This document shows, piece by piece, positions 11,901 through 22,484 of a stretch of DNA of 64,000 bases. The DNA is from Ceratorhiza oryzae-sativae (Eukaryota > Basidiomycota > Agaricomycetes > Cantharellales > Ceratobasidiaceae): positions 558,001 to 622,000 of the forward strand of contig JARWMV010000239.1 in the NCBI GenBank assembly GCA_030998015.1, in the 5' to 3' direction. The number at the start of each line of letters is the position of its first letter. Position 1 is the first letter of the stretch. The notes beneath the pieces are model-generated. The model was not told the DNA's origin, made no database searches, and saw only the letters and a list, made by a program, of their open reading frames with translations. The translations under genes and the position numbers were made by a program.

Positions 11901-14540
11901 AGCACTCCCTTTTTCCCAAGACCCTTGTTAAATTCATAATTCGCTCTCTCTCAGGTGATAACGAGACGATAAATCTTTCATTCCGTAATAAGCAACAGAT
12001 ATACAGAAAACATTGCTATGAAAAGTGCGAGTATTGGATGATGCGCTGTGGACAATCACTAAAGAAAATGTGGACAGTCCTAACGTGCGCTTGAGGTCGG
12101 TAGTAAATACGCTTACCTGGTGATAGACTGTATGGCCACTGCTAGTAATATAGCCCGTTCATGCCCAGGGATGCAACCGGCCTTGTAGCTCGGAGAGCAC
12201 CCCGGGAGGGATGAAGCCGCTGTGCTCTAGGTGAGCCACAAACCCGAAACACCAACCCAAAGACCTAGAGGTCCCATTATATCCCTAGAACATGTAGTTA
12301 TCAGATGTTTCCAAAAATTGGAAGGCTAGGGCGCCGACATCGCAGCAGGCAATCGTGCGACCGTATTCGGATATACTGATCTGCCAGGTGATCGAAACGG
12401 AGTGGACTGGGTTGATACCATCGCCTTGATACCCGATCATAATACTATGCTCATCTTGAGGACCGAGGAGCGGAGTGCACGAGCGAGCGGAATCTGGGTT
12501 GCAGGCCTCTTCAGAGCTACCAAGAATAAAGATATGTTGCACCCGCTCGTCCAGACCATCTCAAAAATCCGAAAAACTTCCCACATCCAAGTATCGTCCC
12601 GAATCTGATGTTAGTCCGCTCATATTTGGTTAAAAGAAGCCAATAATGTGAAGCTTTCCAAGTAGAGGATATGTGTAAGAGAGCTTGGGAGACTGGTGAG
12701 GTTTCAAGCATCTCTCGGAGATTTTATAGCCTCGTTAGGCTGGCAATTGAACAATCCAAAAATGCGGCACCCTTGAAGCGCAATTCTTGAAAGACATACT
12801 TGTACATCCATCGAAATTAATCCATACACACAAGGCGCCCCAGTTCGCCTAATATATGCGCACCGAGTTTACAAACAGAGGCCAATATTTACCCACATAC
12901 CGCCCCTATCGTTGCTTTACTCTTGCCAAGGTGACCCAAGGCCCGACACCAGCTCCAAGCATTCATAACAAAAAAGTTCACTGGGTTAGGCAAGCGGTAA
13001 CCCAAATTCAGAAACTAGGCGTTGATCCCCAAGAGTTCTGCCAATCACAAACACCCATTGGGATATGGTTTGAAACTACATCGCCCTATGCGCAGTATAT
13101 TTGTGACCGTCTCGTAATGGTGTACTGATACTTGTGAATCAACAGTCTTCGTACATTGGGATACGTGCTATGAGGCTCATAGATAAACACATCAGCATTT
13201 GCTTTGTCTCGTTAGAATCTGTCAAATATCCATCGAAGAGTACATCATGATGAACAGCACATCTCTAATTAGGTTAGTCTTGGAGTACGAGCATTATGAC
13301 GCATCATCCCGAAGGTGCCATAGCTGTCCACACCATTTTGAAAGAGGTTGGGTGAGCTGGTGCAGCACAGTTGAACCGGAGTCGCTAAGCCCAAGATTTA
13401 CACACGTACGGACGGACCGTACGCAGATAAATTTTCAAGGAAATAGCACGAGATTATACTTATTTAGAGGTACTTATCTGAAAGTACCCGAATCGGATTT
13501 GTGTGGATATAATGCTACGCCAAATGACTGATGATATACGCACGAATGGCCGAGGGACATTAGGAGACTATCGACACTCAAAACTGGTTGTCTATATAAC
13601 CCACTCAATTCTATCAATAACGCCGAGGAGAAAGGGAAAGAGATGTCTTCAGTTTACTCCCTCCTTCAGAGCTAAGTGTATGGATGTAGCTCGGTGACGC
13701 GAGGGTAACTTTATGTCAACCTGTTCCAGTTATGACAAAATGCATGGGATTGTACCCCCTGATTTTTTTTCAAGCGTACATGTGAAATAGGGCGCCTTGT
13801 GTCCGCCGTTGGCATAACCACAATGTTCGTCGTGAGTAATGTGCCTACTCTAATACACTCTTGTAAAACTCAGCACGTTTATGGGCCAGGCTGTATCACT
13901 CTTGCTACTAGTATTCGTATGTCCGCCTTGACGCAGGACTGGCGCCTTAGCATATGATTAGCCCGATTTTCTGTCTGTCATTTGCTAGTGATGCTTCTTC
14001 AACGACGTGAGCGGATTTTGTACACACGTGTGAGAATAGAGGTGTTGTTAAGGTTGGTTGCCCGAATCTAATGCCGGTTGAAAATCTCAGCAAAATCTAA
14101 TATCACAACCAATCATCTCTTACCGTGCGGGCCACCAATTGCGGGTGCTTATATTCCCCCGCAGTGTTATACAGTATAATTTATATGCCATTTAACCCCA
14201 GCAACAGAGTCGCACTAGTTCAAACGTAGAGTCTTGTCCAGTCTGATCTTTGTTCTGTGTATGCTCGCATACATACACATGATCCGCTTCCCACATGACC
14301 AATAGTTGACTGACTACTCGTTAGTAGTTGCACAGAGTTATCAGACGACTCAGCTCACAGATAAGCCCTGAATGAACTCCTAAACGTAAATTCATCGTGG
14401 CCAAACCCTCAATTATAATTAAGTGATTGCCCGACTGAGAAAATCGACACAGCCACCGTATCGGATTGTGCGGTCGACCACCAACGCACCTACCCAATAC
14501 CCTCTATTATATATTTGATCCAAACCAATACACGTACAGG
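8918..14540. other. 5.6-kb gene-poor region
   Basis: All open frames on both strands are short (mostly under 130 codons) and none shows a recognisable domain, a conserved motif or a chain of plausible exons. Base composition is visibly more AT-rich than in the flanking genes. I saw no long direct or inverted terminal repeats, reverse transcriptase (YxDD) or transposase-like stretch. The first few hundred bases probably hold the promoter of the minus-strand gene at 8917, and the last few hundred that of the carrier gene at 14541. The middle could be relic repeat sequence or hold non-coding transcripts. Confidence 0.4.
14507..14514 (+). promoter_or_regulatory. TATA-like box before carrier gene
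   Basis: A TATATAT-type element lies about 30 bp before the ATG at 14541. That is close for a TATA box, so the transcription start may fall at or just after the ATG, or the element may not be functional. Confidence 0.25.
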
Positions 14541-15828
14541 ATGAACCAGCCGACCAAGGATATCATTGCTGGGACCGTTGGGGGTATTGGTCAGGTGTGT
14601 TTTTCGTCTTCTCGACGCGACGACTTGTGACTCACTGAGTCGTTGGGATGACTAGGTTCTGGTTGGGCAGCCATTTGACGTTAGTACTTTTGAGTCTATA
14701 TTATCAATGGTGGGGTTGATGCTTGGTACGGTTTTAGATAGTGAAAGTAGTACGTCAACATTTTGATTCGACATCGCGTGCTTGGGGCTGATATGGCGCG
14801 GTTGCTGATAGCGAATGCAAACAGCTCCTAATGGGACATACAAGGGTATGATAGATTGTGCGGGGGGTATTTTGAAAAAGGAAGGGCCTCTAGCGTTTTA
14901 CAAGGTATCCTTCCACGTCCTGTCTTCGTGGGTTCACTCTTAACCTGTTGATTACGTAGGGAACATTGACGCCCCTCCTTGGAATCGGTCTATGCGTGTC
15001 CATCCAATTCGCGGCGCTCGAGGGCACTAAGCGCATGTTTGCGGATATGAATCGGAAGCGGGGAGTGGGAGGCCCTGATGGCCTGGCGCTGAGCTCTGGG
15101 CAGCTGGTTATTGCTGGGCGGCCGCCGGATTGGCGAATAGTGTTGTGTCCGGCCCCGTGGAGCATATCCGTATCAGTAAGTCTTCCATACACAGTCTAAC
15201 CTTTCTGGTACTTATCCTCGATAGGACTCCAAACTCAGCCGCACCATGCAAAGTTGTACAACGGCCCATGGGACGCTGCACGAAAGATATACAGGACAAA
15301 CGGGATAGCAGGGATATTCAAGGGCCAGAATCCAACGTTGCTGCGCGAGCGACGGGTTATGCCGCGTACTTTTGGGCATATGAGAAACTTGTGCAGCGGG
15401 AGATGAGGGTTCACCAATGCCGACGGGAGGATATTGCGCCCACTAAAGCGATTCTATTTGGTGCAGCTGCCGGATACGCTGTGAGTCTGTTTGCGCCAAG
15501 AGCATGGTTCGCATGATTGAGCGAGATTGAAGTTGTGGGCCGTTATTTTCCCAATAGACATGATCAAGTCCCGGATTCAGACCGACGGGTTCAGCCCCGA
15601 GACTGGGCAAAAGTACAAGTCCGGTATCGACGCCGCAAGGAAGGCCTGGGCCGCCGAGGGCACCGCTGCCTTTACGCGAGGTTTGATTCCCATTCTGATT
15701 AGGTGAGTCGAGTCACTGTGTTTATTCGAGATTTGTACTCATTTATGGGTTGGGACAGGTCACCGTTTGCCAACGGGGCGACGTTCCTAGGGTTTGAGAT
15801 GGCGAGCAGGTTCTTGCAGAGCTACTAG
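14541..15828 (+). CDS. Mitochondrial carrier, YMC1/YMC2-like (frame-broken twice)
   Basis: This is an inner-membrane solute carrier with the three-repeat mitochondrial carrier fold. Repeat 1 is spread over tiny exons: MNQPTKDIIAGTVGGIGQ, then VLVGQPFD (24 nt), then IVKV (12 nt), then RMQTAPNGTYKG. Together these give the carrier signature P-F-D-x-V-K-V-R. Repeat 2 contains SVVSGPVEHIRIRLQTQ. Repeat 3 contains FPIDMIKSRIQTD. The tail is SPFANGATFLGFEMASRFLQ. VLVGQPFD, KGTLTPLLGIGLCVSIQF and the general layout match the YMC1/YMC2 group. Two single-base losses break the frame: near 15116, where GGG should be GGGG between IAG and AAAGLANS, and near 15350, where GAG should be GAGG between LLRE and ATGYAAYF. 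All other exon joins are clean. It is either a recent pseudogene or a sequence with contraction errors. Confidence 0.85.
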
Positions 15829-16210
15829 AGATCGTGCGAGTGGTGTATATTTTATTTTTAGCGAGTGGGGGATAGATTAGATTCATGTGCGGCCGATTGT
15901 GGTGGAAAGGACGCGTATGTTGTTGTGTACGACCCGATTGCAGTTGTTTAGAAGAATGCGCGATGAGACCACCAACGAGGACAACTCGACATACCCTCAT
16001 TCGCAGACGCCCTCCACGCGTCCTTTGCGCTCGCCGCCTAGACATTCGCCACCGCTGCCATGACGCGCGGGGTGGCCCGTGCGCGCGGACCAGCCCTTAT
16101 AAGCCCAGAAGAACTTGACGATCACCGGCGCGGACCACGACACTAGCGACAGCGACAACGATGGAGCACCAGACCGATATCAACTCGGAACCTCCGCTCG
16201 AACAGACCAG
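15829..16210. other. Intergenic, forkhead promoter
   Basis: This holds the 3' end of the carrier gene and the promoter of the forkhead gene. A CTTATAAG element near 16095-16102 is a plausible TATA box about 110 bp before the ATG at 16211. An ATG at 16060 opens only a short frame unrelated to the forkhead frame. Confidence 0.4.
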
Positions 16211-17379
16211 ATGGGCGCGGATCTCCAGGCATACGAGGGTCTCGACGGCGAGCTCGCCCCTGGCCAGTACTACCACGAGCCTTCTGGCGATGCGCACTCG
16301 CTCGATGACCTCAAGGACGGGCCCAATCCAAACTCCAAGCCGTTTTATCCCTACTCTACACTGATAAGGTGAGTCTTGGGGGCTCATCACCGCTGGTGCT
16401 GTCGCTGACCCACAACAGATACGCCATCAAAGGCTCACCAAACCAGCGGCTATTGTTGGAAGACATCTACTTTGCGCTCGCCAGCCGTTTTCCATACTTT
16501 AGGACCGCTCCACCCGGGTGGAAGGTGCGTTGTCCCACCAGCCACTCTCATCGCCGTGCTAACCTGGCGAACTAGAATTCGATACGGCACAACCTCTCAC
16601 TCAACCCATGCTTCGAAAAGATTCCCCGGCCGCTAACCGACCGGGGCAAAGGCCACTACTGGACCGTCAACGACAGCATCGATCCCCGCACCGGTGTCCA
16701 TCGCGTGCGCAAGAAAAAGTCCAAGGGGTCCAAGAGCACGGGCTCGGGCGGTGCCGCGCCATACCCCCCTCCGACGTATGACGGTACCACTGCAGCCGCG
16801 GCCCCTCCGCCCGAGGTCGCCAACGCAGGTCCGAGCAATCCTGCGAGCTACCCGTACGCATTGACGTACCCCGACATGACCCAGTTTGTGTAGTTTGTTA
16901 TTTCTCACATGGAATGTCGATCTAACACCGTGGTCTAGGTACGATCAATCCGGGTATCCTATTATGCCGCCCGTCGTGGCCAGCGCACAACAAATGCAAA
17001 TGCATCCCGACATCCAACACGCTGCGGCTGAACAGCAACAGCAGCAACACCAAATGCCTGAGCTTCCGACTGTGAATGCCGAGGGGATGCCGATATGGAA
17101 AAACATCTGGCACAACGAGCTTAGCAAGCTCTGGCTGATCACGATGCACCAGGATCGGGCGTATGCACAGGCTCAGCTCAGGCCCAAGCTCAGGCGAATA
17201 GTGAAGGCGGAGAGGTGGACGAGGGCGCGCTTCAGGCACACGAGGGCTGGTATCAACTCATGGCTGAGAACTTGAAGCGTGTGTTTGAGCTGGTGCATCC
17301 GCAAGAGGGCCAGGAGAACCGTGGGGAAGAAGGGGACGAGGAAGAAGGTGGAAACGGTGAGGAGCACCAATACGTCTAG
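16211..17379 (+). CDS. Forkhead-domain transcription factor
   Basis: Five exons (16211-16368, 16419-16524, 16576-16889, 16939-17071, 17125-17379) encode 321 residues. The winged-helix forkhead domain covers about residues 46-128. It starts [18 protein letters not shown], continues with [17 protein letters not shown], and has the recognition helix [18 protein letters not shown] followed by GKGHYWTV. The [10 protein letters not shown] core that contacts DNA is intact. A basic [10 protein letters not shown] follows the domain. The rest is Pro/Ala/Gln-rich (QQQQQ), with an acidic tail ([10 protein letters not shown]) typical of activation regions. The last intron (53 nt, donor GTGAAT) is needed to reach the acidic tail. 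Reading straight through instead gives a basic, non-conserved end that stops at 17275. The protein is nuclear by role. Fungal forkheads regulate the cell cycle, sexual development or ribosome genes, and I cannot choose among these. Confidence 0.9.
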
Positions 17380-17807
17380 TTCTTTTCGTTTGGATCGGAT
17401 GGACTATTCAGCTTGTGTTATTTTTTTTTCTTCGTGATCCGTGTTGTGCGATATATCAGACTGTTTGGGGCGAGACCGTCTGGATGTAAGTATGTTTTCG
17501 GTGTTTAGTGTATTCTTTAACCTTTTTTTCGTGAGAATTGGAGTACCTTGATAGCAAACTCGTGTTTGTGAATTCAAGTTTATTCAACTATGACGTCTTG
17601 GTCGGCTGCACCCATGCAAAACGGGACCGCGCCAAGATATCGCCACGAAGCATCCCCAATGACTGTGTGAGGCTGCAAACAGTCATGTGTTGACCTGGTG
17701 GATCGCTGGGTAGACGGCTAATGTGTGAAGTTTTGGTATGCTCAACATTAATCTGAGGCCGCCTTTAGATACGCACCATCCTCGACGCCAGCAATTACCC
17801 GCCTTGC
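17380..17807. other. Intergenic between convergent genes
   Basis: T-rich sequence just after the forkhead stop fits a 3' UTR. No further gene is visible between the forkhead stop and the stop of the minus-strand LSm gene. Confidence 0.5.
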
Positions 17808-18124
17808 TCAGGTGTATTCATCTAGATCCTCGGAATTGAGTTCGAGCTCGACTCGCACTACCCATCGCCATGGGACCATAATTAATCCGATGAATCTAGG
17901 GCCGTCGGTTGAATCAGGAGTAGGCGGCGGGTGCTCTTCAGTGCTGGATAACACGATGTTCTTTTGCCTGTCAATACAGGCAACGTTCCTGCATGCGAAT
18001 CAGACATGTGTCGAGAAATCATAAGCACATACTCGCCAACAAAGACCCGCCCGTCCTGGATGGATATCCTGAGTGTCTTGGCGAGCAAGGACTGCAGGTC
18101 CTCTACTTTGTTTCGGCCGTCCAT
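17808..18124 (-). CDS. NAA38: LSm-domain NatC auxiliary subunit (NAA38/LSMD1/Mak31-like)
   Basis: Two exons (18124-18033 and 17988-17808), joined across a 44-nt intron with donor GTATGT, encode 90 residues. The LSm/Sm fold is nearly the whole protein. Helix 1 is VEDLQSLLAKTL. Sm1 is LRISIQDGRVFVGENVACID, with the D-G-R typical of Sm motif 1. Sm2 is FIGLIMVPWRWVVRVEL. The single-domain form with a loop insert, and the wording IGLIMVPW, match NAA38, the small subunit of the NatC N-terminal acetyltransferase that acetylates Met-Leu/Ile/Phe starts. A spliceosomal LSm is less likely because the Sm2 consensus I-R-G-x is absent. The gene is divergent from the two-TM gene, with about 330 bp between them. 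Confidence 0.78.
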
Positions 18125-18456
18125 TGTGGACGAGGGGGATCGGCGTGCAAGCGCCGGGCGACAAAAGAAGAGGCTGACGTAACGGCGCCCGGAATAGCCA
18201 ATCTCCCACAAAAGAGTCCGGTTGCCAGTCGACCATATCTCCCGCTCGTTGATTTGTATCCAAGGCCCACCACCGCCTTAAAGTACGTGCATTTCTTCCA
18301 TCCTGCTTTCGTTGCCCCTTCCTGACCAGGACTTGGTGTGAGCAGGCGCTCTCTTGCTCGCGTTTACTCTTTTTCTTCCTCTTCATTCGCTCCGCCTGGT
18401 TGCTGAGCAGGACACCGGTTGATCCTTTATACGCTTAAATTTCATTTTCTCTCACG
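18125..18456. other. Divergent promoter region
   Basis: About 330 bp lie between the start of the minus-strand NAA38-like gene and the start of the plus-strand membrane protein. The stretch must contain the promoters of both. A C/T-rich tract runs from about 18300 to 18400. The open frames within it overlap on both strands and are not conserved. Confidence 0.4.
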
Positions 18457-19461
18457 ATGTCCATCCGAATGTACATGCCTAGCCAGTTTGCTCAGCGATC
18501 TGCCGACGGAAGGATCACTCTGGTGAGCATAGACACTGTATGCAGTCGGGCACGCAGAGGTGCTAATCGTGCTTCTAGCATGTGAGCAAGGCGCATGAGA
18601 TGCCCCCGCTTCCCTATGAGCTGTCGGGTCTGGTGGGTGGCTGTCATGACAAAGGGTTGGCGTCGGCGCTCATCTTTGTTCGGCCCAACAGATAGCACAC
18701 GAGCAATGGGACCAGCGCACAAAGACAATCAAGGCCATGTGCGATCGCTTCTCGAAGCCACTGCCCGAGCGTGTGTGGTTCCTAGTGGCAATGATGTAAG
18801 AGTCGCCCGACCCTTTCAATTGCCAGTCCAACTAAAACGCGAACCTGTCTGCCTTAGCTCCACGTTGCTTCTTCCCTTCCCGCTCTACCGCCTCGTGTTT
18901 AGCGCCATCTTCAACCCAGATCGGCCAAAGGAGACGTTTTTTGAAGCGCGGGCGGCAGGATTCGGGATTTTTATCGCGGTGCTCGTGGTGTTTTGGATGC
19001 CGCTCGTGGTGTGGAAGCTTATTGTATGTGTTGTGGTGCTGTCGATCAACTTATGCATTGACGCAGTCTATGGGTTAGGGCTCGGCAAGGATGAGAGCCC
19101 AGCTACGTCAATGGGAAACGTATGATCGCGCCAACGCTAGCGGTCGCTTCGTTCCTGAGTGGAAGGTTGAAATGCCAGGGATATTTTCTACCGTCGGGGT
19201 GCGTCGTCAAGTTCTCTCATTTATTTACTGCCCGCATTAATAAACTGGTTATGACCGTAGCGAGTGACGATTACAACGCCGCCCAGCGCTGCTCCGACAA
19301 ACTTTGCGCCGGGGGCATATCTTCCGCCGTACATCAACGCGCCAGCGTATATGCAAGCGGCCCCTGTGCCCCCGCAGGGTCCTGTGGCATATAACGGCTC
19401 TTATGGTTACTCTGGACCTGACGAAAAGTCTGGATTCCACGACGTGAATTTGAAGGTGTAG
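18457..19461 (+). CDS. Two-pass membrane protein of unknown function
   Basis: Six exons (18457-18522, 18579-18632, 18692-18795, 18858-19023, 19079-19198, 19261-19461) give 236 residues with every join in phase. The N-terminal 70 residues are soluble. A first hydrophobic segment (WFLVAMISTLLLPFPLYRLV) and a second (AGFGIFIAVLVVFWMPLVVW) lie on either side of a short loop with FNPDRPKE. The next 40 residues are polar (RQWETYDRANASGRFVPEWK). The tail is rich in Pro, Ala and Tyr and contains YLPPYINAPAYM, which could bind WW or SH3-type domains. I do not recognise the family. The clean splicing and biased composition argue for a real gene. Confidence 0.72.
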
Positions 19462-19867
19462 GCGTTGGGAATCCTGGTTTACATACGCTTTCGCTTCATA
19501 CTCTTTGCGCGCATGGTCGCGCATGTACTGTTTTACATGCTATATTACTCTCATTTGTTTTTGAAGCCAAGAGTGGGATAAAAATAATCAACTTCTTCGC
19601 GTTTCTTGTGGATGGTGTGCAACAAACGGACCCTATTCCGATCAACGCCAAGGCCTTCTATTCGTAAGATCCCTGAGTTTTGTGTGTGTGACATGGCTTG
19701 GCGGTCGCCTGTTTTTTCTTTAAAATGGGGCGTCGTCTAGGTAGCCGGTCTCTATCGTCTCCTCTTCCACTCTCTCACTCTCTTTAAAGCACTCGGTGCA
19801 ACCCCACATCGCAACAGCGGCCTATCACACACCCAACGTCTATTCGTTCCTAATCTTTTCTACTCCA
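19462..19867. other. Intergenic, MAG-like gene promoter
   Basis: No gene seen. C/T-rich runs at 19755-19785 and a TTTAAAG element at about 19784 precede the next gene and look like core promoter sequence of a strongly expressed fungal gene. Confidence 0.35.
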
Positions 19868-21147
19868 ATGGCTCCTGCCTCGTTTGTTGCCCTTGCGACG
19901 TTTGTTGCGGGTGCTGTCGCCCAAGGCATTCCTCTCGCTCAAAAGCACTTTGACTATAACAACCTGGTCAGTATTTGTCGATGTGATAAATCAGCCAAGG
20001 CTGACACTTGCACCAGCCCTACCAAGCAGACACCGATGATGGTGACCGTGGTCGCCAGTTTGGCTACAACCGCTGCAATTCGACTACCGAGGGGCCCACG
20101 TCTCTTTGCCAGACGTCTATCATTAACGACATTAGCGGTGTGTATTCACGCCGATTTTTTCTATAATACCTTTGGATTCTGACTGGTTATTTCCTTAGAC
20201 TGGTGCTTGTGGTCTGCTCCCGAGCCCAACTCCGAGATTGGCTACGTTGAGGGAGAGTCGGTCGCTTGGTGTACCAAGAAGGGCCATGGCACTCGTCTGA
20301 TCCCAGCTGGTGCCATCACTGGCGTTCAGTTCATGAAGACCCCTGACTACGTTCAAGTCGTTGGTCACATTGATCAGACCAAGATCAACCTTAAGTCTGA
20401 TGATGGAGGAGGAGAGATGGACCCCCATGGTGCCGACCAGCGTGGCAACCCGCTTGGTGGCCTCGTTTTCTCCAACGCTTGGGGTGGCCAGTACAAGCAG
20501 GTGATTGAGTGGCACAAGTGAGTAATGATCATCTATGCAAAGGATGCATCCTAACCACTGTGTTCAGCTTCATGGGTAGTAACATTTTCTGCATGAAGGC
20601 TTGTGACCCTGCTGGCCCTAACGCCGCTCACTACTGCGAGCACGTCTTTGATCGTATCGGCTGCCAGTACAACGCCCCTGCTGCTTATGTTGATGGTGTC
20701 TTCGAGTCTTGCGAGGGTGAAAGCCAGGACTTCCCAGGTGTTTACACCGACGCCAATGGCGCTGTTCAGACCTACACTCAGCCTCCCGAGTCCCTTGGCC
20801 CGATCTCGACCATGCCTTACACTGCCCGCATCCCGAAGTCGTCCAACTGCGTTGCTGCTACCAGCTCCGTCATCTTCTCTGACCTGCCTGCTCCCACTGG
20901 CGCCCCTGCCCCCAGCTCATCCGCCGCTGCCTCTTCTGCTCCCGCTGCCAGCTCTGGTGCTGCTACTGGCGGCATTACCAAGAGCGTTTCTGCGGCTACC
21001 ACTCGTGCCACTGGTAGCGCAAGTGCATCGGCAAGCGCTTCCGGTGCCTCCAACGGCGCGTCGGCTGTTGCGTTCAATGTCTTGGGTGCGGCTGTTGCTG
21101 GTGTTGTCACCCTCGGTGGTGCCTTCCTCGGTGTTGCATTGCTCTAG
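19868..21147 (+). CDS. Macrophage-activating-glycoprotein-like GPI-anchored secreted protein
   Basis: Four exons (19868-19966, 20017-20137, 20199-20517, 20568-21147) encode 372 residues. Residues 1-19 form a signal peptide (ending VAGAVAQ). The mature N-terminal two thirds is Cys-rich with well-spaced pairs (CNSTTEGPTSLCQT, DWCLWSAPEPNSEIGYVEGE, NIFCMKACDPAGPNAAHYCE, DRIGCQYNAPAAYVDGVFES). These strings are those of the basidiomycete family annotated as macrophage activating glycoprotein. The final 110 residues are a Ser/Ala/Thr-rich stalk likely to be O-mannosylated, followed by a hydrophobic tail (FNVLGAAVAGVVTLGGAFLG) ending LLALL-like at the stop, as in GPI signals. The protein should sit at the cell wall or plasma membrane. 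Its biochemical function is not established. Codon use is strongly biased to C-ending codons, suggesting high expression. Confidence 0.85.
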
Positions 21148-22484
21148 ATTGTCATAGTTTCGGGTTGAGCATTTTTTTGGAGCATTAGATTACGGACGTA
21201 TATTTTATCGCCTTGATGGACTTATTTAGTTTGCAACGATTTCATTTTTCTTATCACTAGAGTGAATGAGTGTGGCCATCTCGGCAATGATGGGCAAGTA
21301 GCCGCACCAGGTAAAAGTATTCCCTCGGTCCACGACAAGCCGTGATGAAATATTTTGGCACTGACGGTGGGTTCATTCTCACCCTTCCATGAGGTTCCAG
21401 TAAACAGAAGTTCTTGTATGGGCAGCGTGCACGGGGCTTTAAACAAACCACGTATGGACTGCCTACGTCTTTGCCACTTCTAAATTAGTCTTTACTATTT
21501 ATCACCCAAAATAGCAAGTCTTATATACCCTTCCTGCCCCTTTGCTTGATCGACGATGGTTCCTACCACGAGGCGCAGAAACAGATCCGGTTTGAGTAGT
21601 CCCGGGTTCCTATGTGTGAGACCAGGTGTGCGTTCCAGATCGCCTATACTCAACAAATTGTGCTGATTCCCGATTTAATATTGCCACCTATAGTCCTCTC
21701 CTTGATCATACACACTTCGCCGCTCGATCTTGATCAAGCTCGCGGACGCACCGTATGGCACTTTGACTGTCCGATCCCACGTAGATCTTACTGGGGCTGG
21801 GAGGCCAAGTTTCAGTCTGTATACGATTCACAAAGCACATGCGCACGAGTTGAAAGGATCTCTGCGCCTGAAGTTCTAGAAAGCATGCGTACGCTGCGGT
21901 GTGCTGAGCGAGTTTCCAGCCTGGGGTCAGCCCACGGCGCGGTGTGGAGACACCTGTATGGGCCTCGCACTACAGGGCCTTCTAGCGCCCGCAGTCGGTC
22001 TCTGATGGCTGGCCGAGTCTGTTTAATTCCGCAGAGCAGCCCTGTGACCGAGACGTGGATGCAATTCCAGGCCGATCAATCGAGCCTCTCCTTGTTACCT
22101 CAGCTGATTCGCTAAGCCTACAGACCCAGACAAATCAGCTCTTTACCTATGGCACATGCGCAAGTCTATGCAGTTTTGACTCGGCGCTGTGTATAGCCGT
22201 ATCCTGCTCAGCGCAACTCCTTTGGTGGGGCTGGCAACGCGTGGCCAACAGCTGAATTGCCTAAAGACACTTGTCCACAAAGGGCTCGTCGGTGATTACA
22301 TGAACACACCGCCACCCGCCCTGTCGAAATTCGATTGGGCGTGACCTGGAGATCGATTCGAGTCAGGGACTGGGCGGCTCGAGGGGGGACGCATATAAGG
22401 TCGGATTCCGTCGCCACGTCTTTCCTCACCATCTGTCTCTCCCACCCCCCCGTCAAAGCCAACTTAACCCCAACGCCTTTCACG
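21148..22484. other. Intergenic
   Basis: The open frame at 21612-22115 on the plus strand has no recognisable domain and no supporting exon structure, so I do not call it a gene. The last 100 bp carry a TATA-like element and a C-rich leader for the DUF6699 gene. Confidence 0.4.
22394..22399 (+). promoter_or_regulatory. TATA box of DUF6699 gene
   Basis: CATATAAGG lies about 90 bp before the ATG at 22485 and is followed by a C/T-rich leader, the usual arrangement for a fungal core promoter. Confidence 0.4.

Noticed and set aside
10000..14500. Search for retroelement, helitron or tRNA-like sequence in the gene-poor island
   Set aside because: No YxDD, integrase, transposase, terminal repeats or cloverleaf-like sequence was seen. 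By eye this is weak evidence either way.
16060..16160. ATG at 16060 as forkhead start
   Set aside because: Its frame ends after about 27 codons and differs from the forkhead frame. The ATG at 16211 leads directly into the domain.
17072..17275. Unspliced C-terminal reading of the forkhead protein
   Set aside because: It gives a basic, non-conserved tail. A 53-nt intron with proper ends leads to an acidic, compositionally coherent tail instead.
21612..22115. Plus-strand open frame of 167 codons
   Set aside because: Composition looks random, no recognisable family, no conserved splice joins.
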